64,000 nucleotides of DNA, from positions 8,353,126 to 8,417,125 of the forward strand of contig CM021315.1 in assembly GCA_010645155.1 (NCBI GenBank), in the 5' to 3' direction. The notes under the pieces were generated by a model. That model saw only the letters and a program-made list of their open reading frames with translations. It did not search any database and had not been told where the DNA came from. This stretch comes from Tigriopus japonicus. Lineage: Eukaryota; Arthropoda; Copepoda; Harpacticoida; Harpacticidae. Shown in pieces: positions 36,138-48,543 of the stretch (the stretch's first letter is position 1; each line of letters opens with the position of its first letter). The translations under genes and the position numbers were made by a program.

Positions 36138-38234
36138 CTTGATTCTGGAACAAGAAAATTAAACTTGCAATTTAAATATATGGGGTTTTAGTTCAACTTG
36201 TTTTTTTTTATTTGAATGTTTTATTTGAATATGCCGCCATGACATATAACGCTTTCCTTTAGCTATTAAGACAATTTAGTGACAAAGTCTTACTTTGGAG
36301 GAAAAGATAATCAAGCCTCTTTATTCCTTGATCATTGAGTTAGTGTTGTTAAACTATGTATAATTTTCTGCGCTAAAAATGAGTAATCGTTGGTTCGTTT
36401 CTTTTGACAAAAACCATACGGTTGTATCTGGAGATCCTATTTGATTGAATTAATGTACCATCATGTCATTTTGATGTGATTTCAACTTAAATTTAAAAAA
36501 AAACAGAACCTCTTCGAAAGACGTCTTTTTTCGGGTTTTGGATGCTCATTATTTTGAAAGGAAATTAGGGAATATGTAATCTTACTCATTCTAGTCGTGT
36601 TATAATAGTCTTACTGATTCTTCTGCTACTCCACCAATGTTACTGAGTCCTTTGTCGGACTCAATCTTGTTTTGTAACTACCATTAATCTTCATACTTTG
36701 GTGTAGAACGCTGTTACTTCACTTTGAACTTTGGTGCGACATTTTTGTGAACTTTCTGAAAATGGTACTATTCCATTAAGATTTTTTGCCATACCAGTTA
36801 TGAACGTTTTCTGTACAAAAATTACAAATTTGCTTTCCAAAATGCAATGAAAGAAGCATATGTGAAATAAAAGGTTCAAGTGCCTAATAAGTTCTGCACA
36901 TGCTCCACCTGGATCAAACCAGATAGAGATCTGAAACTCATCTTAGTTATGCAATCACTTCTTCATTGACTCTTGTAACATTCCTTTTTAACTAAAACAA
37001 AACTCCGCCACAAAATTGATTCTTACACTTCAATAACTTCCATTATAACGATAAACATAACGAGCTTCCATTTTTGGTGAGCTAAGTCATTCATTTGTCG
37101 AAACGAATCACGAGCTCTTTAATTTGACCATGAAAAACCTTCAATGTCATTGTCCTTGATGGTTTGTGATTGTCCTTGACTTAACCTTGATGTAGCAACA
37201 CAACGTCATCCAAGGGCAACACTCATGGTTGCTCTGTTCTATTCTCAATGAAAAAAATGAGCTCAAGGACAAACCATTCGTCCTTGGAGCTTTGGCATTG
37301 ATCATGGATAGATGATGACCTTCAAAACCAACGAACCGCATGCGTAATCTAAATATTTACCAACGGAACCTCACCTAAATAGATCAAGTCGAAGGCACGT
37401 TGTAAACCAATAAACCCAGAGAACATCAGCAATGGAAAATATCTGGTTTGGTTTTTTTCTTTCTTGAATGATTTCACGTTATCACATTGTTTTGAACTTG
37501 GTTGGACGGCAAACGGAGGGAAAAGGCAGATGGTGATGGTGTTGGTGAAGGGATATACGGAAATAACAACGCCGCCCGCCACTGATTTCAGAAAAGCATG
37601 AGCTCAGGGTGGCTTGGTCAGATCTAAAAATATAGTATATGTACATGATATGTTAAAATGGCTCATTAGATGAATCCAGCTTCTCTGTTAGATGGTCATT
37701 TTTAATAGTGCACCTTAATGGTGCTTGCCTTTTCAAGTTTCGTGTCTTGATTTAGAGATTAGGCTTGAATTGGGACAGTCGAGAATGGACACCCTAATCT
37801 TTGCTTGGGTTTCTTCAAACTGCCATCTTGTTTTGCCAACATTTCTTCAGTATTCTTTAAGGCTTCGCATGAAATTTTGATGCTAAATTAGAAGCAAATG
37901 TAGCCACCCTGTCGACATTGAGGAAGAGCCTTCTAAAGGGCGCTTGTAAGTCATGACAGAGAGGCAAAGGCCGTTCAAAGCGAGCGGTAAGGGACAGAGC
38001 AATGGCCTTTACAGAGTTAGGAAGGCATATCCGGTCCGGGTCAATGATAGCGGAACAAGATGATTTAGTCAACAGATGGTGGAAAACTTCAGAGGAATAT
38101 CATCAAAACAAGAAACGCCTTCCACACTGATAAGACTTCAAATCTTTTGCACTCTTAAATTTAATCGACCAAATGAAAAAAGCTTTTAGATTATGACTAT
38201 GTGAAGCTTTTCGATTACACAATATTAAACCTCA
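36138..38234. promoter_or_regulatory. Divergent interval between ZMYND8 and MTMR9
   Basis: These 2.1 kb separate the ATG of the minus-strand ZMYND8 long form from the ATG of the plus-strand MTMR9. No coding exon was seen. Both promoters, and probably a ZMYND8 5' UTR exon, should be here, but no specific element can be named. Confidence 0.45.
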
Positions 38235-41200
38235 ATGGATCTGGGACACTTAATCAAAGTGTCTTCAGTAGACGAGGTGTTGGTGCATTGGCCATGGAAT
38301 GAAGCTCCATGGAAATCCCGACTGAGTTTGTCGGTTCACCATCTGATTCTGACACCACATCAGCAGTGTTCCCGAACCAAACCTAAAGAAGTGATTCAAG
38401 TGAGTTGTTACACTTACCACTTATATATTTTGGGAGTTGTAACTCGTTCTTTGGGGGGTCTTCAAGGTCATTCAATCAACATTCAAAAAATCAGATCCAA
38501 TTTTCGAGGTAGAAGGAAACACGCCGATTCACAAATGAAATGTTGAACCTTGGCCTAGTGCCAACAATGCAACTCGCACCTTTGAAATGGAGCTTGGAAC
38601 GGTATGGTGGAACATTCTCTGAATGTTCAATCTCCATTTCATGAAGGACCGGCACGGATTTTGTTTTCAAGTCGAGCTTTGAAAACAGAGCTTGAAAAAG
38701 TCAAGGCCACTCACTCTAACAAGGGAACCTTTGAACTTTAGAACGAGTTTCCGATGGGCAAAAATCCTAATTAATCTACTTGGAATCATGACATTTTCAT
38801 TTACAGATCTTACATCGGGGCATTGATGCAATCATTCGAAGACCTAATGTAGCAAATAATCAAACCAATGGATCCATTCTTGTGAAATGCAAGGACTTGA
38901 GAATTATCCGGATTGATGGGACGTCGTTTGAAGAACTGAGCTCTGTAGCTCAATCCCTTGAAAAACTAGCCGCTATTGGTAAAACAAAAACGTTTTGTTT
39001 TGACCCCCTTTATTTGTTACGAAATGGTACTTTTTTATAATTAAAGATGACATCACGAGAAGTTTTGCCTTTTCTTACACTCCTGATTTCAAGCCCTTGG
39101 AAGATGGTTGGAACGCATTTCCAATAGAGGTGGAGTTCTCCAATTTGCTGATCTCTCATTCTTCAGATTGGCGAGTCAGCTACGTCAACAAAGATTATTC
39201 TGTACGCTTTACAATGAAAGTATTTTGTAAAACCAACAACGATTTAAAAAACAGAACTCTTTTAAAGGTTTGTAGCTCTTATCCTCGAGCTGTGATTGTG
39301 CCTAACTCCATCACGGATGAACAACTGATATCTTCCGCAAACTTCCGACAAGCTGGCCGATTCCCCGTTTTAAGCTACCGCCATTCAACTGGAGTAAGGC
39401 TTATAATTCGGGTAATGCATCATTACAAATTTGAATCATGTCAATGATTTCTTACAGCAAGTTATAGTGAGATGCAGTCAACCACTCACGGGACCTCAAA
39501 TGAGACGATGCAAAGACGACGAGAAGATCCTTGCGGCTTTGATTCATCGACAAAGGAGAGGTTACATCATCGATACTCGAACTCCGTCTGTATCTCAATC
39601 AGCCAAGGCCAAAGGAGGAGGTTTTGAGGTGGAGCAGTACTACCCAAGATGGAAGCGGATTAACAAGTCCATTGATCGATATCATTTCTTGTTGGATTCT
39701 TACTCGAAACTCATGGAAGCTTGTACAGATACCAATACCTCATGTGAGAAATGGCTAAGTCGACTGACCATTTCGAGTTGGCTCACGCACGTCAAAGAAG
39801 TTCTCAATTGTGGTTGTCTGATAGCCCAATGTCTCGAAAAAGTGAGGAGAATGCCTTGGATGCATTTTTCTTTGTAATATTCCAGCATGATTTTGTTCTC
39901 TTTTAGGAAAATGCTTCAGTGGTTGTTCATGGTTCGGAAGGAATGGACATTTCTCTTTGTGTGACTTCCCTGGCCCAAATGATCTTGAGCTCGGATTGTC
40001 GAACCATTAGAGGGTAATAAAGAAGCAAGTTAATACACTTTTATTGGAAGGGTTGGCAAAATGACTTCATTTAAGGTTCTCATAATTTCAATTGAAAAGA
40101 GCAGAACGAAGTCTATCGTTTAAAGTTCAAAGGAAAAAACAGGACAGGACAAGTACCGGGTGATTCATAAAAAACGGAACAGGAAACCATGTCGGTAACT
40201 CGGAAATCGTTGATGTAAAAAAAAATGTATGAAGTTCAAAAAGATGTGACCAACAACAATTCTTAAAGTAGAGATGTTTTATTCCTTTTATATCGCCCTA
40301 TTTTCGACTGACGCCAATTTTCGGAAGAGAGAAAAAATTCGGAATCACGAAAGCTCTATTTTCAAAAAAAAGTCCTTTCCCGGGAAAAATCCTCGTCGCT
40401 TAAATATGAAACCAGAGCGAAATTGCTTTTTCTGACTCTTCAAGCCAAGAGTTTGGCCAATCATATTCTATAAAAGTGAGATTCATATACGCTTTTAATC
40501 GCGAATAATAGACGATATACGGTAATTAGGGTGTTCCATTTTTTTAAACACCCCGTAGACAATTTTTTGTTCGAACCTAACGGTCATCAACATGGAAATA
40601 TCATTCCATTCATAGTTCGCATTGAAAATCATCAAAATTGACCACGTAAGCAAAACGTAATAATTTAAAGAAATTCTGTCAACCAATAGACTAATAACTA
40701 CTCAAAATAAAAAAATGTGTTGGCAAGCCCATAAACACAAAGTAATCAAACATCAACATAACAGAAATTGAAGCAAAGTTAACCAACAGAAAAATGCAGA
40801 ATTATTTTTTTTAGTTGAATCAATTGGGCAATGCTTTCATTGGCTTCTGGATTTTCAAAACAAAGTTCAAAACAAAACAAAGTTACTTCGAATCTTCGAA
40901 CGAAGTCTGAGAAAAAAAAATCGTTTTGCTTTGTTGGCAAACCAATTGTGAGTTTTTCCAAGAGCATTTGCATCTTTGAAGTGATGGTTGCTTACTGTTT
41001 TTTTTTTTTTGCTAGAGTCAGAATGCAGCTTTCGCAGCTGCAATCTGATAGAGGCTGTCCGCACTGTGGCGATAATGCCGCTCTACTGAACAAGCATTAA
41101 TTTTTACCTCACCCTCGGGAATGACCCGAGGTTCGCCCATTTAAGCCGTCAAGGGCCGTGACTACTGCATGCCACTTAATACCACAGGCCACTAGATCTC

Positions 41201-43952
41201 GGCAAGTCCGGGATTCGAACCAGGGATGTTGCGGGTAGTTGGCGAATGCTCAACCGTTACGCTGCGACTGGTTGCCTTCTACTTTGCCAAAAATCTAATT
41301 GTTCACATCAGTCCACATTTTATTTATGGCTCATCGTCAAAAGCAAGAGCTTTTATTGCAATCGCACAAATTGTTCCAATAAGGGAGGAGACGTGGCGTC
41401 GTGGTTAGCGCAGTTTCCTATAGTGAGAGAGGTCCCAGGTTCGATTCTCCTCCCCGACCTTTCTCGAGGAAACTTTTAGACGCTAATCCACACCCACAGA
41501 CGGAGAACCATTCTGATACCGGACATGAGATTGCCTATCGGAACTACTTTAGACGATGTGATGGCTGGCTTCGCTGGCCGGGCGAGGCTCAACCCTCCGA
41601 CCCTAGCACCAATACTCCAAAAAAAAAAAAATTTGGGCCAAAATGGCAATCGTTTTTTCGTAGGCCAACTTTATTAAGACATGCTTATTATGGTTCCTTC
41701 CTCGTTCATTGGAATTCTTAGAACTTGTGTTTTTTCTATGCTTAACATGCAATTTTCAAACTCAATGCCACATGAAGTTTTGCAACTTTATTCCGAAATC
41801 ATATCTGCCTTTATCTTTTACCAAACCTTAAGCCAAAATGCAGGCCAATGTAAGGTTTTTGAGCACAGACCACATAAATGACTTGTGGTTTTGAGAAAAA
41901 TGTTGAAGAAAACAAGCATGAGCAAAAATATGAGTCCAAAGGAGATCGAATTTTTAATTCAAAGGTAAAAAGACTTAAAAAACTATTTTAAAGGGGACTT
42001 ATGAAAAGGGTTTATTTATGAACAAATATTCACAACAAAAAAGGTATTCAATTAGTGTTGAATATCAAAATCTTAATCCCTTTAATCAACTTCTTTATCC
42101 CTGTTTTGAAATAGTATTTAGGAAAATTAATGCCTAATTTAAAAAAGTAAACTGTGCTTTGTTATGCCATTCCTTTTTTCTAAATGGAATTCAGGGGTAG
42201 CGCGTTCGTCATTATGGACAAAGGAACGGGAACTGTTATCCGTTTCTTTTTTTGAGGAAAGGCTAAAGCCCTGCGATTAACATTTTAATCCGTAGTCTGG
42301 TTTGTACGTGCTTATTGCATGTACAATATGTCCAATAGAGGTTGTGAAGAATTGATTGTTGTCTTTTGCTATGGATGCTGCCATGACCTGCCTTGTAGAC
42401 ATTGCTGTAGGCCAGCCAGCACTGTCCAGGCACTTAGGAAGAGACAAATTACCTAATATTTCAAGTAAATTTGCCAACAATGTCACCAACCAATGTCCTT
42501 TTTGATATTAGTGAACTTATGATACTTATTTATCAATAAAATATCACACATATTGAGAAACTATTTAAATCATGTTGAGTTTTGTCTCTTCCCGAGTGCA
42601 TGGACAATGCTGGCTGGCCTTTAGCGATGTTTACGCAGCAGGCTGGTGGGGCAGGAATAGAGGGGGACAACAAACAATTCTTCACAACTTCTATATGACA
42701 TGTGCATATGTCTTATTTTTTATTTTACATACATGAACGGGGAAAGCGATGTTATAAAGTAGCGAAAGTCTAATCCCCCTACAAAGTAAATGATAGTCTA
42801 AGTTTAGTAAAAAAGAGATGCACTATTCATACACATTACGTACATAACATATTCATGCATCATGCATTACACTTCCGTCATTCCTTGATTTTAAATCTTA
42901 ATCAAAGATGTTGAAACATTGGTTTGCGAAATCTAATGTTCCTCTGATAATTCGAAAAACCTTATTTACTAAGTTAACCCGCACATTAACCCAAATTCTA
43001 TAACGAAACTCTCGAATAAAGGGCACTCAGGGTAACATTAATCAGGAACCCCTGAAAGGGGTAAAAGGGGTAAGGGGGAAAAGTATTTATACTATTATAT
43101 AGGTTATCCCTGCATTAATCAAAGACATTGCCAATTTCAATTTCATACTTTGATTACCACTGGAAACAGAGATGTAGTTTCTATTTGATTCGACCAGGTT
43201 TGAGGCCTTGATTCAGCGAGAATGGGTTGAAGCCGGTCATCCATTTTGGTCTCGGACAAGCAAAGGAGCGTTCAACGATTCCGTGGCCAGCAAGTCCAAG
43301 AGTCACGCCCCCACATTCACCCTATTCCTGGATTGCGTTTGGCAGATTTACAACCAGTTCCCATGTTCTTTCGAGTTCACCGAGAAGTTCCTCATCTTTT
43401 TAGCCGATCAGGCATATTGTTCCAATTTTGGAACATTTATTTGTGATAACGAACGTGAACGAGAACTCTTGAAAGTGAAAGAAGATACTCTGAGTCTTTG
43501 GTCCTACCTCAATCGGCCTGAAATCCTCGAACCCTACATCAATTGCTTGTACGATCCTAATAAAAACATCATATGGCCTTCAGTGGCCCCAATCAGTTTG
43601 GTGAGTCCAATTTTGATGTGGCCAAAAATAGTTGCTTTCGCCAATCTTCATTTTTCTCTTTACATTTGCACAGAATTTGTGGTCGGGCATGTATCTCAGA
43701 TGGGTGTTGGGCCCTTCACCGTCCACATTGGCCTTTGAAAAGGCTCAGATCATTATCAAGAGGAACAAGGAGGCTCGAACCAATGTGATTCGACTTCGAC
43801 GGAGGTTGATGGATTTGACGGGCGAGGCCGAGAAATTGGGGCTTTTAGAATCGAATGAACCCCACGACGAGAAAGACAAGATGGCGGATGAAGAAGTGGC
43901 AGCTATTAACAATGGCATCCATATGGTGAACGAGATTGAAGCCACGCTTTGA
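38235..43952 (+). CDS. MTMR9: Myotubularin-related protein 9 (pseudophosphatase)
   Basis: MTMR9 is an inactive myotubularin that binds and stimulates active partners (MTMR6-8) acting on PI3P and PI(3,5)P2. Eight exons, 38235-38399, 38807-38978, 39047-39201, 39268-39393, 39458-39841, 39907-40013, 43198-43600 and 43674-43952, keep frame and give 596 residues (human 549). The N-terminal PH-GRAM domain covers about residues 1-115. The phosphatase-like domain follows, with VCSSYPRAVIVP, FRQAGRFPVLSYRH, the ...VIVRCSQPLTG segment, KGGGFE and YPRWKRINKSI. The signature is VHGSEGMDIS (341-350): the cysteine of the active HCSDGWDR motif is glycine and the arginine is isoleucine, so it cannot be catalytic. 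SLAQMIL...RTIRGFEALIQREW and a C-terminal coiled coil agree with MTMR9. Intron 6 is 3.2 kb and full of repeats. The intron at 39202-39267 is 66 bp and readable through, but the alignment requires its removal. Confidence 0.93.
40156..40555. mobile_element. Mariner-like MITE in MTMR9 intron 6
   Basis: This 400-bp element is flanked by TA (40154-40155 and 40556-40557). The ends are inverted repeats starting CCGGGTG and CGGGGTG, both followed within about 20 bases by GGAACA after an A-rich run. The interior has no transposase. Ends and TA sites suit a non-autonomous Tc1/mariner-type element. Confidence 0.65.
41100..41276 (-). mobile_element. tRNA-derived SINE, minus strand
   Basis: Read on the minus strand, a tRNA-like head begins near 41276. 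It has an A-box-like AGCGTAACGGTTGAG and a near-perfect B box GGTTCGAATCC (41221-41211), the two Pol III promoter elements at tRNA-like spacing. The head then continues into unrelated sequence ending near 41100. It cannot fold as a normal tRNA with a recognisable anticodon, so I call it a SINE and not a tRNA gene. Confidence 0.65.
41390..41631 (+). mobile_element. tRNA-derived SINE with poly(A) tail
   Basis: The plus-strand head is GGCGTCGTGGTTAGCGCAG (A box) followed by the B box GGTTCGATTCT at 41438-41448. A body of about 170 bp follows and ends in an A13 run at 41619-41631. A tRNA-like head, unrelated body and A tail define a SINE. It lies 115 bp from another SINE in opposite orientation, in MTMR9 intron 6. 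Confidence 0.75.
42310..42718. repeat. Inverted repeat carrying two copies of a coding-like fragment
   Basis: The arm at 42310-42448 and the arm at 42581-42718 are inverted copies, sharing CAATAGAGGTTGTGAAGAAT / CATATAGAAGTTGTGAAGAAT, TTGTTGTC, AGGCCAGCCAGCA.TGTCCA and GAAGAGACAAA. Each arm translates to the same peptide pattern, CLDSAGWP...DNNQFFTTSI on the minus strand and CMDNAGWP...DNKQFFTTSI on the plus strand. The match at protein level suggests a fragment of an unidentified mobile-element gene, present as a head-to-head pair inside MTMR9 intron 6. Confidence 0.6.
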
Positions 43953-44203
43953 TGTGATATGTTTGGGATATACGATACACGTATTTTTGTGTTGGTCTGT
44001 GTTCCTCCAAGTCTGAGACGATGTATTTGTAGTCATGCTGAATGTGATAAAACAAAACCAAAGGAGAGCTCCTTCTAAAAAATGTTCTATTTATATCTAG
44101 TAGAGATTTTTTTTTTTGATCATATTCTTGTGTGTAATTGTTTTACGTTTTATGATTCACATAATGTTTCTTTATCTGTTAACAAGAGTCTTGTCTTTTT
44201 CAT

Positions 44204-44209
44204 AATAAA
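44204..44209 (+). terminator. Polyadenylation signal, MTMR9
   Basis: AATAAA lies about 250 bases downstream of the MTMR9 stop codon and before the repeat block that starts at 44424. Confidence 0.5.
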
Positions 44210-44423
44210 TCAGCACCTCTTAAAACCCTTTAGTAAAAACCTTTTAAAACTCACATTACAATTTGGTATCAGTTCGAGTGTGCTATTTTGTATCTTATGT
44301 TTTTCGGACAGTATTGAAGTTGTCGTTTCACAAGACTTCTTACCTCTTGTATTGCACCAATTACTAGTGATGTCATCGTTTTTGCGGGAAAAAAAATTTC
44401 GGAAGACCTGTGTTTCTGCACGG

Positions 44424-45515
44424 AGTTCCGAATGGAATTTTTAGGTTTGAATCAAAATACCCAAAGACATCATGGCACTTTTTGAACCCAAAATTTCATG
44501 TGGAACAACTTTACTTTTATTGTATTATATAAGTTTAGGCCGAGGAAAAAAGTTATATACCTTAAAACCTATTAATTATAAGATTTTTAATAGCCTATTT
44601 AAACCATACTTAGAGACCACTTAGTTACCTTATGAATCCAAATTGAATAAAAAATCATAGATCACCAGCTGTGTTATTTGACTTTGAACGGTCCGTTTTT
44701 GACCCAAAAAAGCCGAAAAACGCTACAGTTATATGAAAAAACAAATTCCTAAATATTTCATATAGTTTTTCAATTTTGCAAAATTAAATGTGTTTTTTTG
44801 AGTTTTGGAAATTATGTCAAAAAAGCTCAAAACAATAAAAAAATATCACTTAAAAGGCATTTAAGATACATTTTGCGATAAAAAATCTTTTGCAGTAACT
44901 AAGGCACCCAAAGTTGGGTAATACTTAGAAGTTTTGAAAACATAGGTTAATGTTTCAGGTTTCGATTTTCGTCGATTTTGAACATGGTCCTTCTAGAAAT
45001 CATAAATTTGATTGTGAATCTGTTAGAGACATTTATTTGAAATTTTGGCAGAACACACATCATAGTGTACTCTAAATACTTATAAAATATGTTTTCCAAA
45101 AATCTTGTTTAAGTGCCTTTTACGTGATATTTTTTATTATTTTGAGCTATTTTGACATAAGCTCCAAAACTCAAAAAAATAATAATTTATTTTTGCAAAA
45201 TTGAAAAGCTATATGCAATATTTGGGAATTTGTTTTTTCATATAACTGTAGCGTTTTTCGGCTTTTTGGGGTCAAAAACGGACCATCTAAAGTCAAATAA
45301 CTCAGTTGGTGATCCATGAATTTTTATTCTATTTGGATTCATAAGGTAACTAAATGGTCTCTAAACATGGGTTAAATAGGTTATTAAAAATGTTATAATT
45401 AATAAGTTTTTAGGTATATAACTTTTTTCCCTCTCTTTCTCTTTCCCATAACATTTTGGGTCCTGATGGCTTTGGGTATTTAAATTCAAACCTAAAAAGT
45501 CATCCGGAACACGGT
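44424..45515. repeat. Foldback element with ~450-bp inverted arms
   Basis: The left arm (44424-44890) and right arm (45060-45515) are inverted copies. Both ends carry GTTCCG...TTTTTAGGTTTGAAT followed by AAATACCCAAAG. Inside, GAAAAACGCTACAGTTATATG is mirrored by CATATAACTGTAGCGTTTTTC, and GACCACTTAGTTACCTTATG by CATAAGGTAACTAAATGGTC. The centre of about 170 bp is AT-rich. There is no coding potential. A one-arm copy lies at 1830-2150. The structure matches foldback or long-TIR non-autonomous transposons; the family is unknown. Confidence 0.75.
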
Positions 45516-45925
45516 GTCTGATGAACGTGCGAGGTAACTAAAACGAAGGTTTAGGCCTGGTAATTGCAAAAATGCCTTTCTTATCTGCACAACTTAGAGC
45601 TGAAATAGCAATTATTGACATTGTTTTAGCAAAAAAGTATGTTTTGTTGCTTTTATCTAAAATTTCGCTACATACTGTGAGTTGAGAGGGTTCTTCCGAA
45701 CTTTGAAATTAGGAATGCCCGACTTTGAATAACAAGATGGCCAGAGGAGATTGGTTCCTAAGGCAACTAAACCTAAAAACAAACAATTTAATTGAAGGCT
45801 TCCAATTTCTCCATTTGTTTTCAAATTACTTTGCAATACTTCTCAACCTTGCCATTGCTCATAAATGCAACATTTTTCGAAAATCTGACCCTTGAAAACT
45901 GAGATTTTTTTTTGGCAAGCCTACA

Positions 45926-47370
45926 CTGGTAACCAGTGATGGCATACGAATAAAAGCTATTTTCTGCCACCTGGCAGAAATTGGTGGTAGAAAATGGCTT
46001 TTATTCATGCGAAAAAAGTGGCAGTAAATGGCAGAAAGTGGCAGAAATTAAATTTTCTAGAAACTCAAATAAATTAATATATTCAATACTTAAAGGGATA
46101 ACATTTGGCACTTTTGATGTCTAACTATGGCCTTACCATCCCTCCAAAAGCTCATAGCATCGAAGAAGGAAGGTAGAAGTAGGTGAAATCGATCTCCTCG
46201 ATTCGTTTTTGAATTTCCCTCGAAGTCAGGGTGGCCAAATCGAGCACTTTTATTTCGTCTTAAATACACACTGAGAGTCAGAACTTGAATGCAATTGAAT
46301 ACTGTAATGCTGGGTCACTATTTGAACACAATAGGTGAGAATTGTTGGTTTTTTAAATGTTTAAATATCGTAAATGCAAAACGTTTTCAAAATTTGAATA
46401 CCAAGGCCTAAGGTATATTTTTTAAATCCAATTACAACAAAGTCTTACAAGGATCATTTGAAGGAAAATAATTGTTATTTTTAAGTCAAGTTCCTATACT
46501 CAAATATAAAATAAAATTAAACACTGGCTTTCTTAGCTTTTACATGTTTTAAATAATGTTTTTTAATATAATATAATAATTAATATGTTTGATGTATAAA
46601 TTACGACTTAACATTCCGTTTTAAAAAAGTCTGATTTGCAGATGCTTGCTTACTATGACCCGAATTAGTTTAAAATGCATTACTTTTAAAGCCAAATAAA
46701 CAAAATTTGAAACCTAGTCTCAAACAAGTCATTTTCGTTTTCTTTTAAAATAAATCGATATTGGGGCTTTACAGAAAGTTGTAAACAAATTCTTTCTTGG
46801 ACACAATTCACGTATTAATTAGTTTGATTAATTACGTTATAAATTAATAAACATCAAGCATTCTAAGAAATATGGATAATCTTATTCTTATATCCCACTT
46901 CAACACTATCTAATATTTAAATGACTTTGAACTCCAAAATAAATATTTTTCTAATATGATAATTGTATTATCAATATGATACATGATAAAAGTATATCAT
47001 AGGAGTTTTTTATTCTTTCACATGAACTTTCGTCATATTTTCAATTGAAATTCTTATCTCAGCCTGAATTATTATCACTATATGGCACATGAAAAGAATG
47101 ACGATTTTAAACCAGGGAATATTTTATGTAAAAAAGTGTTTTCAAATACAATGTGTATTTCTAGTTATTTTAGCAACAACAATGACGTTTACATGTACTT
47201 TTGAGTCAGTAGTTGTTACTCTCAAGTATTTGTGTATCTTTAATTATATTTGACTCCTTTAATCTCATTCTACAAAAGCAGATTTGTAGTTGAAGATCAG
47301 TCTTAGCATACTTTTGTCTATTAGCAGCCATTTTCTACCATTTTCCAGTACCAGTTACCAGTATGTGCAA
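45926..47370. mobile_element. AT-rich element with weak inverted ends
   Basis: The left end ACACTGGTAACCAGTGATGG is matched by a right end whose reverse complement reads ATACTGGTAACTGGTACTGG, and both ends contain AAAATGGC-type words. The 45940-46060 part repeats GTGGCAGAAA several times. The interior of about 1.4 kb is very AT-rich with no coding frame. I infer a non-autonomous element, but no target duplication is evident. Confidence 0.4.
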
Positions 47371-48075
47371 TTAGTAATTGCACATACTTGCAAATATTGT
47401 CCGAACTTGTCTTTTTATCTAAATTGCATCAATTATTAGCCTCTCAAATGTAAACATCATTAGTTGGAAAACAACGAAAATAAAGCAACACAAAAAAAAG
47501 AAGAGTCTGCTACCATCTCTCGACTCACTCACTTTTGGCGGACCTCGCGTCCGCCATACTGATCTGTGTTCAAACTTACATACTGCCTGGAAACGTAAAA
47601 ATCATAGTTATGGATACAAAGTACATAATTAAATTCATTTTCATGAAGACCAAGGCTAAGATTCTTATCTAATCGTCTCTAGATGGGTTTACTGATTTGC
47701 ACAGAAAAAGTATATTGAAGTCAAAAACTTGTTTCTAAGCTAATGATAAGAGAGAAGTGGGACATGAAAAAGCCATGGAATTTGTCATTCTATTTTTATC
47801 ATTCGTCTGGTTCCTATTCAATTTAAATTTTTTGAAAAATAAGTTGATACACAACTATGTTCTTTGCAACGAGAATTGCAGGGGGAGGTTTGAGTGATCT
47901 CTTCAAAAATCTTTTCGCAGGCGGATGAAACAAGAGAAAAGGCTTGTTCGTCAACGTTAGAATTTGGTCAATGCAAGGGGTTTTTTTTCGGGGGAGGGGG
48001 GGCGGATTTTTTAATACCGCTACAAAGAATGGGATTCCTTGTAAAGAGAGTTAATCATCAATATAGTTTCTATAA
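47371..48075. other. Intergenic, no gene recognised
   Basis: AT-rich sequence with no supported exon, RNA or repeat structure. A G-rich patch (GGGGGAGGGGGGGCGG) at 47990-48005 is the only compositional oddity. Confidence 0.4.
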
Positions 48076-48304
48076 TTAATGTTTATGTGAAATTTGATCT
48101 ACTAATGAGTTATTGTTGGCAGATCTATACAACCCTTGTATAGTGGGTTGGTCAGGAATAGCGTTTAAAAAATTGTCCAATTTTGCCTTAAATGCTGTTA
48201 GAGGATCAGCTCCTACATATTCCGGACGAAGACTAATGGGTAACAAATTGAACAATGAAGGAGCCCGATAAAGAAGAGAGGAGGACTTCTTTGTTCGTAC
48301 TAAC

Positions 48305-48543
48305 CAGGAACCATTGTACTTCAGGACGAATTTCAAAAATACACACTGGGTCCGATCATTGTACTATAATGTGAGGTTTTTGCAACAAATGTATTGTTCC
48401 GTTGAATTTTCATTGTACTTATCCAGGAACCACTGTACTTCAGGACGAATTTCAAAAATACACACTGGGTCCAATCATTGTACTAAAATGTGAGGGTTTT
48501 GCAACAAATGTATTGTTCCGTTTAATTTTCATTGTACTAATCG
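48305..48543 (+). repeat. Two tandem copies of a 119-bp unit
   Basis: The unit starting CAGGAACCATTGTACTTCAG at 48305 is repeated starting at 48424 with only a few substitutions. The unit also contains CACACTGGGTCCGATCATTG. A third, inverted piece of the same sequence (TCGGACCCAGTGTGTATTTT) follows at 48541. All of this makes up the interior of the inserted element at 48306-48589. Confidence 0.8.

Noticed and set aside
39202..39267. Translation through the 66-bp MTMR9 intron as coding sequence
   Set aside because: The interval is a multiple of three with no stop, but it has GT...AG ends, a low-complexity polar translation, and no counterpart in MTMR9, where YVNKEFAV is followed directly by CPSYP.
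41390..41460. Possible true tRNA genes at 41.2, 41.4 and 51.1 kb
   Set aside because: A and B boxes are present, but the anticodon arms and acceptor stems do not pair, and at least one continues into a body with a poly(A) tail, so these are SINE heads.
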